From the NCBI RefSeq assembly GCF_900182665.1, contig NZ_FXTL01000007.1:62001-126000 (forward strand): a DNA stretch of 64,000 nt. Direction: 5' to 3'. Numbering within the stretch: the stretch's first letter is position 1; the number at the start of each line of letters is the position of its first letter. Positions 17,123 to 25,423 of this stretch are shown here, piece after piece. The notes under the pieces are model-generated. The model saw nothing but the letters and a program-made list of their open reading frames with translations. It was not told the origin of the DNA and ran no database searches. This stretch comes from Propioniciclava tarda (GTDB lineage: Bacteria > Actinomycetota > Actinomycetes > Propionibacteriales > Propionibacteriaceae). The position numbers and the translations under genes were made by a program.

Positions 17123-17728
17123 TTAGCTCGTCTCAGACTCCAAGCGGACGCCGAGGGCGGAGGCCGCCACGCGGCGTCCGACCTCGAAGCCCTTCAGGTT
17201 CGCCTCGGCCGTGCCGGGCGGCACCAACTCGGTGATGGCTTGGGCGTAGGCGTCCAGGGGTAGGTCGGTCAGCATCGAGACCGCGCCGAGCAGGACCGTG
17301 TTCTTGGCCTTCGGGTTGATCTGGCTGCGGAGCTCCCGCATGTCGAACCGGACGACCCGTCCGAACCGGGACGCGATCTCGTCGTCGATGTCGGCCGGGT
17401 AGGCGGCGATGCCCGTCGGCAGCATGTCGGTGTCCGCGTAGATCGCCGTCGCCCCGGGACGCGCCCACGGCGCCCAGCGCAGCAGCTCCATGCGCTCCAG
17501 TGCGTAGATGACGTCGGCCTCGCCGCGGCCGATGACGGGGGAGTGCACCTCCGGCCCGAACCGGACGTGGCTGAACACCGGTCCGCCGCGCTGGCTCATG
17601 CCGTGCACCTCGGACTTCTTGACGTCCAGACCGGCGAGCATCGCAGCCTCGGCGAGGATGTCGGACGCCAGGATGATGCCCTGGCCGCCGACGCCGACCA
17701 TCAAGACGTTGGTGACGTTCTCAGCCAC
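17123..17728 (-). CDS. iorB: indolepyruvate ferredoxin oxidoreductase, beta subunit
   Basis: 201 aa. The gamma-domain motif MVGVGGQGIILASDILAEAA at the start, SEVHGMSQRGGPVFSHVRFG and NTVLLGAVSMLTDLPL are the characteristic segments of IorB/PorG-type subunits. With IorA it oxidatively decarboxylates indolepyruvate or phenylpyruvate to the aryl-acetyl-CoA, passing electrons to ferredoxin. It overlaps iorA by 8 bp and precedes paaK. Confidence 0.92.
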   Translation of the reverse strand: MAENVTNVLMVGVGGQGIILASDILAEAAMLAGLDVKKSEVHGMSQRGGPVFSHVRFGPEVHSPVIGRGEADVIYALERMELLRWAPWARPGATAIYADTDMLPTGIAAYPADIDDEIASRFGRVVRFDMRELRSQINPKAKNTVLLGAVSMLTDLPLDAYAQAITELVPPGTAEANLKGFEVGRRVAASALGVRLESETS

Positions 17729-19385
17729 GGTCGGCCCCCTTGCAGACCGCGCTGAGTTCGAGCGCGCGCCAGGCCTTCTTCTCTTCGAGCTTGCCGGACT
17801 TCGACAGGTCCTTGGCCTCCATGATGCAGAGGCCGACGGCCGCGAGGAGTTTCACGCCCGGCTTGGCGGCGAGTTCGTCGATGGTCTGGGCGATGAGCGC
17901 CTTGTTGTTGCCGTCCACCACCGCGACGTTCTCCTCGGGCATCCCGAGGGCCCGGCACAGCAGGGTGTAGTCGACGTGGGTCGAGTTCTCGTGGCCCATC
18001 CGTTCGCCGGACATCGGGTTCTCCTGGGCGCCGGTCATCGCGGTCGTGCCGTTGTCGAGGACGACGAACAGGCCGTCGCGCTTGTTCCAGATGGCGTTGA
18101 GCAGGCCGGTGATGCCGGAGTGCGCGAACGTCGAGTCCCCGATGACGGCCGAGACGTGGGCGCGCTCGGTGTGGCTCTGCCCGGCCTGGGCCAGCACGAT
18201 GTCCATGCCGTGGGCCATCGTGAACGACGCACCCATGTCGACGAGAGTGTCCATGATCCGGTAGGGCGGCAGGACACCGAGGCTGTAGCAGCCGATGTCG
18301 CCCGACACGTAGAGCCCGCGCTCGCGGAGCACGTCGAAGACGTGGCCGTGCGGGCAGCCGGTGCACAGGCCGGGCAGCCGCGGGGGCACCTCGATGTGGC
18401 CGTCCGGCACGGACGCCGGCACGCTCAGTCCGAGCGAGGCGCGCAGCACCTCGGGCGAGAACTCGCCGATGGTCGGGAAGGTGTCCTTGCCGTGGCAGGT
18501 GATGCCCCACGCGCGAACCTGGGTCTCGATGATCGGGTCCAGCTCCTCGACGACGTACAGCGTCTCGACGGACGCCGCGAAGTCGCGGATCAACTGCTCG
18601 GGCAGCGGATTGACGATGCCCAGCTTGAGCACGGACGCGTCCGGCAGCACTTCACGGACGTAGCTGTACGGGACGCCGGAGGTGATCACGCCGACGCTGC
18701 CGCGGCGCTCGAGGATGTTCGCCGGATGCGTCTCGACGACCCGGGCGAGCTCGCCCATGCGGGCCTCGACGGCGAGGCGGCGTCCGCGGGCGTGGCCGGG
18801 GATCATCACGTACTTGGCGGGGTTCTGGTCGACGCCGACCGGGTGCTTGGCCGGCTTGATGGTCAGGTCGACGTCGTCCACGACGCCCTTGCTGTGCGAG
18901 AGGCGGGTCGTGGTCCGGACGAAGCACGGCGTGTCGTGCCCCTCGCTCAGCTCGAAGGCCCAGCGGGTGAACTGCCGTGCGTCGGCGGGGGTCGAGGGCT
19001 CGAACATCGGCAGCTTCGCGGCGATCGCGTAGTGCCGGTTGTCCTGCTCGTTCTGCGAGCTGTGCATGGACGGGTCGTCCGCGGTCACGACGACCAAGCC
19101 CGCGTTGACGCCGGTGTAGGCGGCCGTGAACAGGGGGTCTGCGGCGACGTTGACGCCGACGTGCTTCATCGTCACCAGGGCCCGCCCACCGGCGATGCAG
19201 GCGCCGAGGCCCACTTCGAGGGCGACCTTCTCGTTGACCGACCACTCGGTGTAGAGGTCGGGGTAATGGATCAACGCCTCGAGGATCTCGGTGGACGGCG
19301 TCCCCGGGTAGCCGCAGCCGACGGCCACCCCCGCCTCCCAAGCCCCCAGCGCGATGGCTTCGTTGCCACTCAACATCTTGCGCAC
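17721..19385 (-). CDS. iorA: indolepyruvate ferredoxin oxidoreductase, alpha subunit lacking C-terminal ferredoxin domain
   Basis: 554 aa from GTG 19385. The alpha domain starts KMLSGNEAIALGAWEAGVAV with GYPGTPSTEI; the TPP-binding beta domain has CTGCPHGHVFDVL, GDIGCYSLGVLPPYRIMD and the GDSTFAHSGITGLLNAIWN stretch, with Mg/TPP residues. The start was moved downstream of a longer frame because AAGAAAGG precedes GTG 19385 and the extra residues are not family-like. The usual C-terminal two-cluster ferredoxin domain is missing: after GLCIMEAKDL the protein ends at SAVCKGADRG with no CxxCxxC motif. Electron exit must use another protein or a separate ferredoxin. Confidence 0.9.
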   Translation of the reverse strand: MRKMLSGNEAIALGAWEAGVAVGCGYPGTPSTEILEALIHYPDLYTEWSVNEKVALEVGLGACIAGGRALVTMKHVGVNVAADPLFTAAYTGVNAGLVVVTADDPSMHSSQNEQDNRHYAIAAKLPMFEPSTPADARQFTRWAFELSEGHDTPCFVRTTTRLSHSKGVVDDVDLTIKPAKHPVGVDQNPAKYVMIPGHARGRRLAVEARMGELARVVETHPANILERRGSVGVITSGVPYSYVREVLPDASVLKLGIVNPLPEQLIRDFAASVETLYVVEELDPIIETQVRAWGITCHGKDTFPTIGEFSPEVLRASLGLSVPASVPDGHIEVPPRLPGLCTGCPHGHVFDVLRERGLYVSGDIGCYSLGVLPPYRIMDTLVDMGASFTMAHGMDIVLAQAGQSHTERAHVSAVIGDSTFAHSGITGLLNAIWNKRDGLFVVLDNGTTAMTGAQENPMSGERMGHENSTHVDYTLLCRALGMPEENVAVVDGNNKALIAQTIDELAAKPGVKLLAAVGLCIMEAKDLSKSGKLEEKKAWRALELSAVCKGADRG

Positions 19386-19475
19386 GGTTTCGACCTTTCT
19401 TGCGACCGCCTGCGAGCCTACGCTGGCGTCGGTGCCCGGTTCGGGAATTCCTAGCGCCATTCGCTACAGCGGCGG

Positions 19476-20138
19476 CTAATGCTCGTGATCGTGCCCGCAG
19501 GAACCATCGCATTCGTGGTCCTCGGCGTCGACCAGCGGGGTGTCGACGACGATCGGTTCGACCACGATCGGGGCGTCCGCTTCGCCCGACCAGGACGCCT
19601 TCAGCCCGTTCTTGGTGAGGATCCGGACGGCCTCGGCCGCGACCGCCGGCACGGCCGCACTGTCGGCGTCGAACGTGCCGAAGGCGATCTCGAGGCGTCC
19701 GTGCAGCACCATCTCGTCCAGGTCGCCGATGAGCGAGTAGAGGTAGCCGCGTAGGCGTCCGCCGCCGGCCTCGATCTGCGCCAGGGCGTCCTCGAGGTCC
19801 TCCATCGCATCGGACGCCTCAAAGGCGTCCCCGTAGCTGAACAGGATGCCCGCCTCGAAGAGTTCGTCGAGGGACGCCATGAGCGCGGCCGCGTCCGGTG
19901 AGAGCTCGGTGACGACCTCGTTGTAGGCGTCCACGACCTCGTCCACGACCGCCGGCACGTCGGCCGGGGCGACGGGGGCGTCCTCGGGGAAGAACTCGGC
20001 GAAGTTCTGGGCGAACTCGGTGAACTCGTCGACGAGCTCCTCCACGTCCGCCCCGCCGGACGCCAGCCGCATCGTGATGGCCCCCCGGAACGTGGTCTCG
20101 GACGGCGGGTACTTGCTGGAGAAGGCGGCACCGGTCAT
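19476..20138 (-). CDS. DUF6891-like acidic protein with His/Cys-rich C-terminus
   Basis: 220 aa, strongly acidic. The second half (LRGYLYSLIGDLDEMVLHG.L, IAFGTFDADSAA) resembles the DUF6891-type domain (GY.Y...gD...v...g.L.i.fG.f). The first half is helical and acidic. The tail HECDGSCGHDHEH is a short metal-binding stretch with two Cys and several His. Function unknown; the tail suggests nickel, zinc or cobalt binding. It is 90 bp downstream of iorA in the same direction but probably a separate unit. Confidence 0.6.
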   Translation of the reverse strand: MTGAAFSSKYPPSETTFRGAITMRLASGGADVEELVDEFTEFAQNFAEFFPEDAPVAPADVPAVVDEVVDAYNEVVTELSPDAAALMASLDELFEAGILFSYGDAFEASDAMEDLEDALAQIEAGGGRLRGYLYSLIGDLDEMVLHGRLEIAFGTFDADSAAVPAVAAEAVRILTKNGLKASWSGEADAPIVVEPIVVDTPLVDAEDHECDGSCGHDHEH

Positions 20139-20148
20139 GCCCTTTACG

Positions 20149-20455
20149 TTATCCCTCGGGCGCGGACGCGTCCGGCCGTTCGGTGCGCAGGCGCCGCCCC
20201 TGGGTGACGAACTTCTCCTCGGCGGCCACCACCGCCTTGATCATCGAGACGTCCCGGGGCGGGAGCTGGATCGACCGTTCGGCCTCGATACCCGCCAGCA
20301 GCTCGCGAACGCGCTCGAGCTCGGCGTCCACCTCGCCGCCGGAAGGCGTACCGCCACGCCGAGGCCGGCAGGCGCCGCAGCGGCGGCTTGCGCGGGTCCG
20401 TGGGGGACGGCGCCGTGACCTGCTTGGTGAGGGTCTCGACCTGCTCGGGCTCCAT
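20149..20455 (-). pseudogene. 102-aa conserved protein interrupted by a 1-base frameshift
   Basis: Two reading frames join into one sensible protein. The first (from ATG 20455) reads MEPEQVETLTKQ to ASAWRYAF and then becomes arginine-rich noise. The second, one frame over, reads EVDAELERVRELLAGIEAER, then QLPPRDVSMIKAVVAAEEKF and ends at 20149. Removing a single G at 20341-20342 fuses them as WRYAFGGEVDAELERV, about 102 aa. Either a recent mutation broke the gene or the base is a sequencing error. The family is not recognised; similar short proteins occur in actinobacteria. Confidence 0.65.
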
Positions 20456-20476
20456 CCGTCCTCCTTGGCCGGCAGG

Positions 20477-21394
20477 CTAGTGCGCGCTGCCGCCGGTCGC
20501 GTCCGGTGTGGACGCCCGCGTCCCGCTCAGCGCCTCGCGCAGGTAGACGGCCGAGCCGATCCAGACCAGGACCAAGCCCAGCCAGTAGGTGGGCGTGACG
20601 TGCTGGCCGACGACGAGGACGCCGATCATGAACTGGATGGTCGGCGCCAGGTACTGCAGGATCCCGACCACGCCCAGCGGCAGCCGGGGGGCGGCGATGG
20701 CGAAGAGCCACAGCGGAATCGCGGTGATGGGTCCGGTCAGCATCAGCAGCGCGTCGGCCGGGACGGACGTCCCGAACTGGCCGGTGCCCGTGGCCGCCAG
20801 GACGATCAGGAAGGCCGCGCAGGGCACGACCAGCAGGCCCGATTCGACCAGGAGCCCCTGCAACGCGGGCAGGTGCGCCTTCTTCTTGGCGACGCCGTAC
20901 AGCCCGAACGAGAGGGCGAGCGTCAGCGAGACCCACAGGGTCTCGAAGCTGCCCCAGGCGATGACGACGACCCCAGCGACCGCGAGCAGTCCGCCTAGGC
21001 GACCGCCGCGTCCGAGCCGTTCGCCGAAGAACAGGACGCCGAACAGCACGTTGGCGAGTGGGTTGATGAAGTAGCCCAGGGACGCCTCGACGACGTGCCC
21101 CGAGTTGACGGCGAAGATGTAGGTGACCCAGTTCAGCGCGATCAGCAGGGTGGCGGCCAGCAGTCGGGGGAAGTTGGCCCGGGTGAAGACGCCAGCCACC
21201 CACCGCCACGACTGGCGCAACACCAGCAGCACCAGGAGGACCGACACGAACGACCACACGATCCGGTGCGCCAGGATCTCGAACGCCCCGGCCGGCTTCA
21301 GCAGCGGCCAGTAGAGGGGAAACAGGCCCCACAGGAAGTAGGCGGTGACACCGGCGAGCAGTCCGGTTCGCTGGGCGTCGGAGGAGCGGGTCAC
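20477..21394 (-). CDS. rarD: RarD/EamA-family drug-metabolite transporter
   Basis: 305 aa with ten predicted helices in two EamA repeats. The start GLLAGVTAYFLWGLFPLYWP and the segment LNWVTYIFAVNSGHVVEASL..FINPL are the RarD hallmark motifs, with FGERLGR as the loop. It probably exports a small metabolite; substrates are not established for most RarD proteins. The frameshifted 102-aa gene lies 21 bp downstream on the same strand. Confidence 0.88.
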   Translation of the reverse strand: MTRSSDAQRTGLLAGVTAYFLWGLFPLYWPLLKPAGAFEILAHRIVWSFVSVLLVLLVLRQSWRWVAGVFTRANFPRLLAATLLIALNWVTYIFAVNSGHVVEASLGYFINPLANVLFGVLFFGERLGRGGRLGGLLAVAGVVVIAWGSFETLWVSLTLALSFGLYGVAKKKAHLPALQGLLVESGLLVVPCAAFLIVLAATGTGQFGTSVPADALLMLTGPITAIPLWLFAIAAPRLPLGVVGILQYLAPTIQFMIGVLVVGQHVTPTYWLGLVLVWIGSAVYLREALSGTRASTPDATGGSAH

Positions 21395-21562
21395 GAAGAA
21401 CTACTCAATCACCAACCGTGGACGGCGCCCAATCCCGTCCGGACGCAGGCGACGGGTGTGCACTGTCTCGTAGGCGGGGCACCCAGAAGATCCGAAGTCT
21501 CCAGCGGCCAGGCGCTGTGGACCGCACCACACCGACGTGAAGGCCGCCCGGAATCGGGAGCG

Positions 21563-21622
21563 GGATCGTGGTGGATGAGCTCCCGACTACGGTGTCGAAG
21601 TCACCACCATCGGTGAACCCGG
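21563..21622 (+). repeat. imperfect direct repeat, copy 1 (rarD-dcd gap)
   Basis: Begins GGATCGTGGTGGA and contains CCGACTACGGTG near its centre and CACC...CCATC then GA.CCCGG near its end. The second copy is at 21902-21964, about 340 bp away in the same orientation. The ends are well conserved and the middle is not. Confidence 0.45.
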
Positions 21623-21901
21623 TGGGCGCGGTGCGGAGTTATCCACAGGTTTGAAACCCGCCGCCCCTATTGTTGGCGTGCATCAGACAGTGTCGTTGAC
21701 CCCGGACATTCGGGCGCTCCTGACTACCGCCGCGACAACGTCCACGCATCCTCGCTGCTGACGACCTTGCGCTATGGCGGCTACGACGTGCGGAGTGATC
21801 CCTGTTCCGTGGCCCACCACGTGGGCTCGGCCTTGAGGGTGCGGGGGTGGGCCGAGGGTCCGGCGGTTTGCCTCAGTTGCCGGTCTCGCTCGTCCCTCCG
21901 C

Positions 21902-21964
21902 GGATCGTGGTGGAATCTCCACCGACTACGGTGGCGCACCCACCGCCATCTCCGCAGAGCCCGG
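21902..21964 (+). repeat. imperfect direct repeat, copy 2 (rarD-dcd gap)
   Basis: Begins GGATCGTGGTGGA, has CCGACTACGGTG and CACCGCCATC and ends at AGCCCGG, matching copy 1 at 21563-21622 at these blocks. It lies 23 bp before the chosen dcd start, so it may overlap the dcd promoter. Confidence 0.45.
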
Positions 21965-21986
21965 ACAGCGCAATAGGGTGAGCCAC

Positions 21987-22562
21987 GTGCTGCTCTGCGA
22001 TCGCGACATCTTGGCCCGGGTGGACGCCGGCGACATCGGCCTGGACCCGTTCGACCCCGTGTTGGTCCAGCCCTCCAGCGTGGACGTCCGCCTGGACCGC
22101 TACTTCCGCCTCTTCGACAACCACCGGTACCCGGCGATCGATCCGGCCGAGGAGCAGCCGGAGCTGACCAGGCTCGTCGAGGTGGACGCCGCCGAGGCGT
22201 TCGTCCTGCACCCGGGTGAGTTCGTGCTGGCCTCGACGCTGGAGGTCGTGACGCTGGCGTCCGATCTGGCAGCCCGGGTGGAGGGTAAGAGTTCGCTCGG
22301 ACGCCTCGGCCTGCTCACCCACGCGACCGCCGGCTTCGTGGACCCGGGGTTCTCGGGGCACGTGACGCTGGAGCTGTCCAACGTGGCGACCCTGCCGATC
22401 AAGCTGTGGCCCGGCATGAAGATCGGGCAGCTGTGCTTTTTCCAGTTGAGCTCAGCGGCGGAGCATCCCTACGGGACGGGCGTCCGGGGCTCGCACTACC
22501 AAGGGCAGCGCGGGCCTACGGCGTCCCGAAGCTGGGAGAACTTCACCGTCAGCGGGCTCTGA
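21987..22562 (+). CDS. dcd: dCTP deaminase, dUMP-forming type
   Basis: 191 aa from GTG 21987. The start [11 protein letters not shown], the segment [40 protein letters not shown] with the catalytic Glu and Ser/Arg set, and the tail [16 protein letters not shown] match the mycobacterial bifunctional enzyme that converts dCTP directly to dUMP. An upstream in-frame GTG at 21978 would add three residues (MSH); I prefer 21987 because it matches the family N-terminus and has GGGTGAG upstream. The last 14 bp overlap the convergent TetR gene. Confidence 0.93.
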   Translation: MLLCDRDILARVDAGDIGLDPFDPVLVQPSSVDVRLDRYFRLFDNHRYPAIDPAEEQPELTRLVEVDAAEAFVLHPGEFVLASTLEVVTLASDLAARVEGKSSLGRLGLLTHATAGFVDPGFSGHVTLELSNVATLPIKLWPGMKIGQLCFFQLSSAAEHPYGTGVRGSHYQGQRGPTASRSWENFTVSGL

Positions 22563-23157
22563 GCGACGCCTGGGCCGCGCGGGTCGCGTCCGAGGCGGCG
22601 CCGGTCATGAAGGTATCGAGGTGCAGTTGGAACACCTGGTCGGGCAATCTTTCGGCGCCGTCGGTGATCTCCAACATCACCCAGCCGTGCACCGCGGCCC
22701 ACATCGAACGGGCCAGGAGCCGGGCGTCCGAGGGGCGCAACGTGCCGGCTTCGATGAGATGCGAGACGGCGTTCAGCAGGGGCTCGAACGACTGGAAGGC
22801 GATGTCCGGCGGGGGCGCCTCGGGGTGGCAGCCGAACATCACCAGGTAGAGCGAGGAGTGGTCTAGGGCCCAGCGGCGATAGGCCATGCCCAGGCGCTGC
22901 AGGCACTCCAACGAGTCGCCGGCGCCGAGGGCCTCGCGCTGCGCTGCGCTGAAGCTGTCATGAGCCTCGCGGACGATGGCCTCGATCAGCTCCGCCTTGC
23001 CGCCGAAGATCGTGTAGATGGCGCTCGTCGACGTGCCCTGGGATTGCGCCAATTCGCGCAGCGACAACGCGTTCGGGCCGTGCTGGGCCAGACGGTCGGC
23101 GGCCGCCGAGACCAGTCGCTGTCTCAGGTCGGAGGGGTAACTCTTCGGACGCGCCAC
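22549..23157 (-). CDS. TetR/AcrR-family transcriptional regulator
   Basis: 202 aa. The N-terminal helix-turn-helix reads [21 protein letters not shown] followed by [20 protein letters not shown], typical of TetR. The C-terminal domain ([20 protein letters not shown] and [14 protein letters not shown]) is of the TetR_C_33/WHG type. Its target is not evident because neighbours are convergent (dcd) or in the same direction (alkD starts upstream, ends 16 bp before it). It may autoregulate. Confidence 0.9.
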   Translation of the reverse strand: MARPKSYPSDLRQRLVSAAADRLAQHGPNALSLRELAQSQGTSTSAIYTIFGGKAELIEAIVREAHDSFSAAQREALGAGDSLECLQRLGMAYRRWALDHSSLYLVMFGCHPEAPPPDIAFQSFEPLLNAVSHLIEAGTLRPSDARLLARSMWAAVHGWVMLEITDGAERLPDQVFQLHLDTFMTGAASDATRAAQASLRAR

Positions 23158-23173
23158 GGGTAGCCGGTAGCCC

Positions 23174-23911
23174 CTACAGCGCGGTGAGATTGGGACTGTG
23201 ACTAGGAGTTTCGTCCTTGCTCAGGTGTTTCATCGCCTCTCGCCTACTCAGCGGCGACAGCCACGAGGAGTGCGAGAAGACGAATGAGCGCACCCAGTCG
23301 GCGTCCGTATACGCGTACTGGCGCAGCGCCCACCCGATGCCCTTGCGAATGAAGAACTCGCGTCCGAACGTGCTGTCGGTCAGGTTGAGCAGGACGACGT
23401 CCCGCAGCAGCGCGGTGTCGGTGGCCGCTTTGGACCCCAGCTGGCACACGATGGCCGCGCGGCGCAGCCATAGGTCGTCCTCGTCGGCCCACGATCGCAT
23501 CCGCGCGCCCTCGGTGACGGGATGGGTCCGCAGGATTCCTCCGATGAGGTGCGGTGCGACCCAGTCGACGAGATCCCACCAGGCGCCGGTCACGACGAGG
23601 TGGCGGTACAGGCCCATCGCGTCCGGGGTCTGGTGGGCGCGGTAGAGGCGGTGGCCGGCCAGCTCGAGCGCCGCGTAGCGCTCTTCCCTCTGGGACGCCT
23701 CGTCCCAGAGTCGCCGGACGGCTGCCTCCCAGGCCAGTGCGGACGCGAGCGGGTGGGCTTTGATGATCGGCCGGACGATCCGGCGCATGTCGGGGTTTGA
23801 CACGCCGTAGAAGGGCAGCGCCGACTTCATGTAGCGCTGCATCGCCGGTGCGCGCTCGGGGTCGGCGGCTGCCGCGAGCGCAACGCGGAGCTGCTGGACG
23901 AGGTCGGGCAT
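23174..23911 (-). CDS. alkD: AlkD-type DNA alkylation repair glycosylase
   Basis: 245 aa of HEAT-like helical repeats. Key segments are RYMKSALPFYGVSNPDMRRI at the start and the SWADEDDLWLRRAAIVCQLG stretch with the catalytic Asp-Trp-Arg surroundings, then FFIRKGIGWALRQYAYTD, as in AlkD and DUF1061-like alkylation repair proteins. It excises positively charged alkylated purines without base flipping. Located between the TetR gene and the M15 peptidase, same strand, 17 bp gap on each side. Confidence 0.9.
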   Translation of the reverse strand: MPDLVQQLRVALAAAADPERAPAMQRYMKSALPFYGVSNPDMRRIVRPIIKAHPLASALAWEAAVRRLWDEASQREERYAALELAGHRLYRAHQTPDAMGLYRHLVVTGAWWDLVDWVAPHLIGGILRTHPVTEGARMRSWADEDDLWLRRAAIVCQLGSKAATDTALLRDVVLLNLTDSTFGREFFIRKGIGWALRQYAYTDADWVRSFVFSHSSWLSPLSRREAMKHLSKDETPSHSPNLTAL

Positions 23912-23928
23912 GACCCCAGTCTGGCGGC

Positions 23929-24510
23929 TCAGGGGCCGCCGAGGTACTCCTCAAGGGTCAGCGTTGAGGTCGGCCCGAACGCGGCTGCGGCGTCCGGCCC
24001 GATGTAGCGGTAGTGCCACGGCTCGTAGTGGTAGCCCGTGATCTCGGTCTTGCCCGCGGGGTAGCGCAGGACGAAGCCGTCCTTGTAGGAGTTGGCCCGC
24101 AGCCAGGCGAACTCCTTCGTCTTCGGGAAGCTGACGCCGCGCCCCGACGGGGAGCCGACGTCCACGGCCAGCCCTGCCTGATGTTCACTGTGTCCTGGCG
24201 GTGCCACGTAGCTGTCGCCGTCGTCGCCGTACTGAGGCGGCGGATTCGCCGACAGTGCCTTCTGGGTCGCGTAGCTGCGGTAGCCCACCCGCCACACGAT
24301 CGTCAGACCCGCCCTCTTCGCGTCCTTGACCATGGCGGCGTACGCGGCGTACGCGGCGTCCGCTTCGGCGATGAGTCGAAACGTCGTGGAGACCTTCGGC
24401 GTGAAGTTCTTGGAGACACCGTGTTGATGGTTGATGAGGGCGACCCCGTTGACGGTCAGTGGGGTGTCCAGGGCGGCGCCCGACGCAGGCCGCTTGAGGA
24501 GGCAGGCCAT
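23929..24510 (-). CDS. VanY-like M15B D-Ala-D-Ala carboxypeptidase without signal peptide
   Basis: 193 aa. The metallopeptidase motifs are complete: GYRSYATQKALS, SEHQAGLAVDVGS (His and Asp zinc ligands) and HYEPWHYRYIG (third His with catalytic Glu). This fold trims D-Ala from peptidoglycan stem peptides. Unusually, the N-terminus (MACLLKRPASGAALDTPLT) has no signal sequence or membrane helix, and the only in-frame start before the nadC stop is ATG 24510. It lies 51 bp after nadC in the same frame. It may be exported by another route, be cytoplasmic, or have lost its leader. Confidence 0.85.
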   Translation of the reverse strand: MACLLKRPASGAALDTPLTVNGVALINHQHGVSKNFTPKVSTTFRLIAEADAAYAAYAAMVKDAKRAGLTIVWRVGYRSYATQKALSANPPPQYGDDGDSYVAPPGHSEHQAGLAVDVGSPSGRGVSFPKTKEFAWLRANSYKDGFVLRYPAGKTEITGYHYEPWHYRYIGPDAAAAFGPTSTLTLEEYLGGP

Positions 24511-24561
24511 CTCAGCCTCGGTCGATCGGGCTCGCGACCGACTCGGTACCAGCGACGGTGA

Positions 24562-25413
24562 TCAGGCGCTCACGTAGTCCAGGCCGATGTCGAGCACGCG
24601 GGCACTGTGGGTCAGCGCGCCGGACGAGATCAGGTCGACGCCCGCCTCGGCCAGCGGCACCGCGGTCTCGGCGGTGATGCGTCCGGACGCCTCGGTGATG
24701 AGGCGTCCGTCGACGATCGTCACCGCCTCACGCAGCAGCTCGGGGCCCATGTTGTCGAGCAGGACGGCGTCCACCTTGAGCGTCAGCAGCTCACGGAGCT
24801 GGTCGAGCGAGTCGACCTCGACCTCGATCTTCACCAGGTGGCCGCAGTTGGCCCGCGCGGCCTCGACCGCCTGCCGGACGCCGCCGGTCACGGCGATGTG
24901 GTTGTCCTTGATCAGCACCGCGTCGTCCAGGCCAAAGCGGTGGTTGGCGCCGCCACCGCAGCGGACGGCGTACTTCTGCAGCGCCCTCAGCCCCGGCACG
25001 GTCTTGCGGGTGTCGGCGATCTTGGCACCTGTGTGCGCGATGGCGTCCGCAATCTTCGCGGTGCCGGTGGCGACCCCGGACAGCTGGCCCAGGAAGTTCA
25101 GGGCAACGCGCTCGCCCGTGAGGAGTCCGCGCGCCGGACCGGACGCCGTGGCGATGATGCTGCCCGGCTCGACGCGCGAGCCGTCGGAAAGGTGCACGGT
25201 GACTTCGATGCGCGGGTCCACCAGCTGCCAGGCCAGGATCGCGCAGCGGATGCCGGCGACCACCCCGTGCTCGCGCGACGCGATCTGGACCGTCGCGTGG
25301 GCGTCCGCCGGAATGAGGGAATCGGTCGTGACGTCCCCGGCGCGGCCGAGGTCCTCGAGGAGGGCGGCCCGGACGGCAGGCTCGATGACGAAGTCGGGAA
25401 GTTCGCGCAGCAT
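24562..25413 (-). CDS. nadC: nicotinate-nucleotide diphosphorylase (carboxylating)
   Basis: 283 aa. Diagnostic segments are EDLGRAGDVTTDSLIP at the N-terminus, GIRCAILAWQLVDP, ADTRKTVPGLRALQKYAV.CGG, NHRFGLDDAVLIKDNHI and EVEVDSLDQLRELL, as in quinolinate phosphoribosyltransferase. It turns quinolinate and PRPP into nicotinate mononucleotide, the last of the three de novo steps encoded here. It starts 10 bp after the nadB stop, consistent with one nadA-nadB-nadC operon. Confidence 0.95.
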   Translation of the reverse strand: MLRELPDFVIEPAVRAALLEDLGRAGDVTTDSLIPADAHATVQIASREHGVVAGIRCAILAWQLVDPRIEVTVHLSDGSRVEPGSIIATASGPARGLLTGERVALNFLGQLSGVATGTAKIADAIAHTGAKIADTRKTVPGLRALQKYAVRCGGGANHRFGLDDAVLIKDNHIAVTGGVRQAVEAARANCGHLVKIEVEVDSLDQLRELLTLKVDAVLLDNMGPELLREAVTIVDGRLITEASGRITAETAVPLAEAGVDLISSGALTHSARVLDIGLDYVSA

Positions 25414-25423
25414 GGTGTGGCTC

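Larger units (their letters stand above)
21395..21986. other. 592-bp intergenic region without a clear gene
   Basis: No open frame here has coding character. The region contains two imperfect direct repeats (21563-21622 and 21902-21964), a single perfect DnaA-type box TTATCCACA at 21639-21647, and rarD upstream and dcd downstream (divergent), so both promoters must lie here. The AT-richer patch around 21636-21680 stands out from the surroundings. I see no tRNA, rRNA or CRISPR. Confidence 0.5.

Noticed and set aside
21639-21647. Chromosomal origin near the DnaA-type box
   Set aside because: One isolated box, no dnaA/dnaN/gyrB genes and no cluster of boxes.
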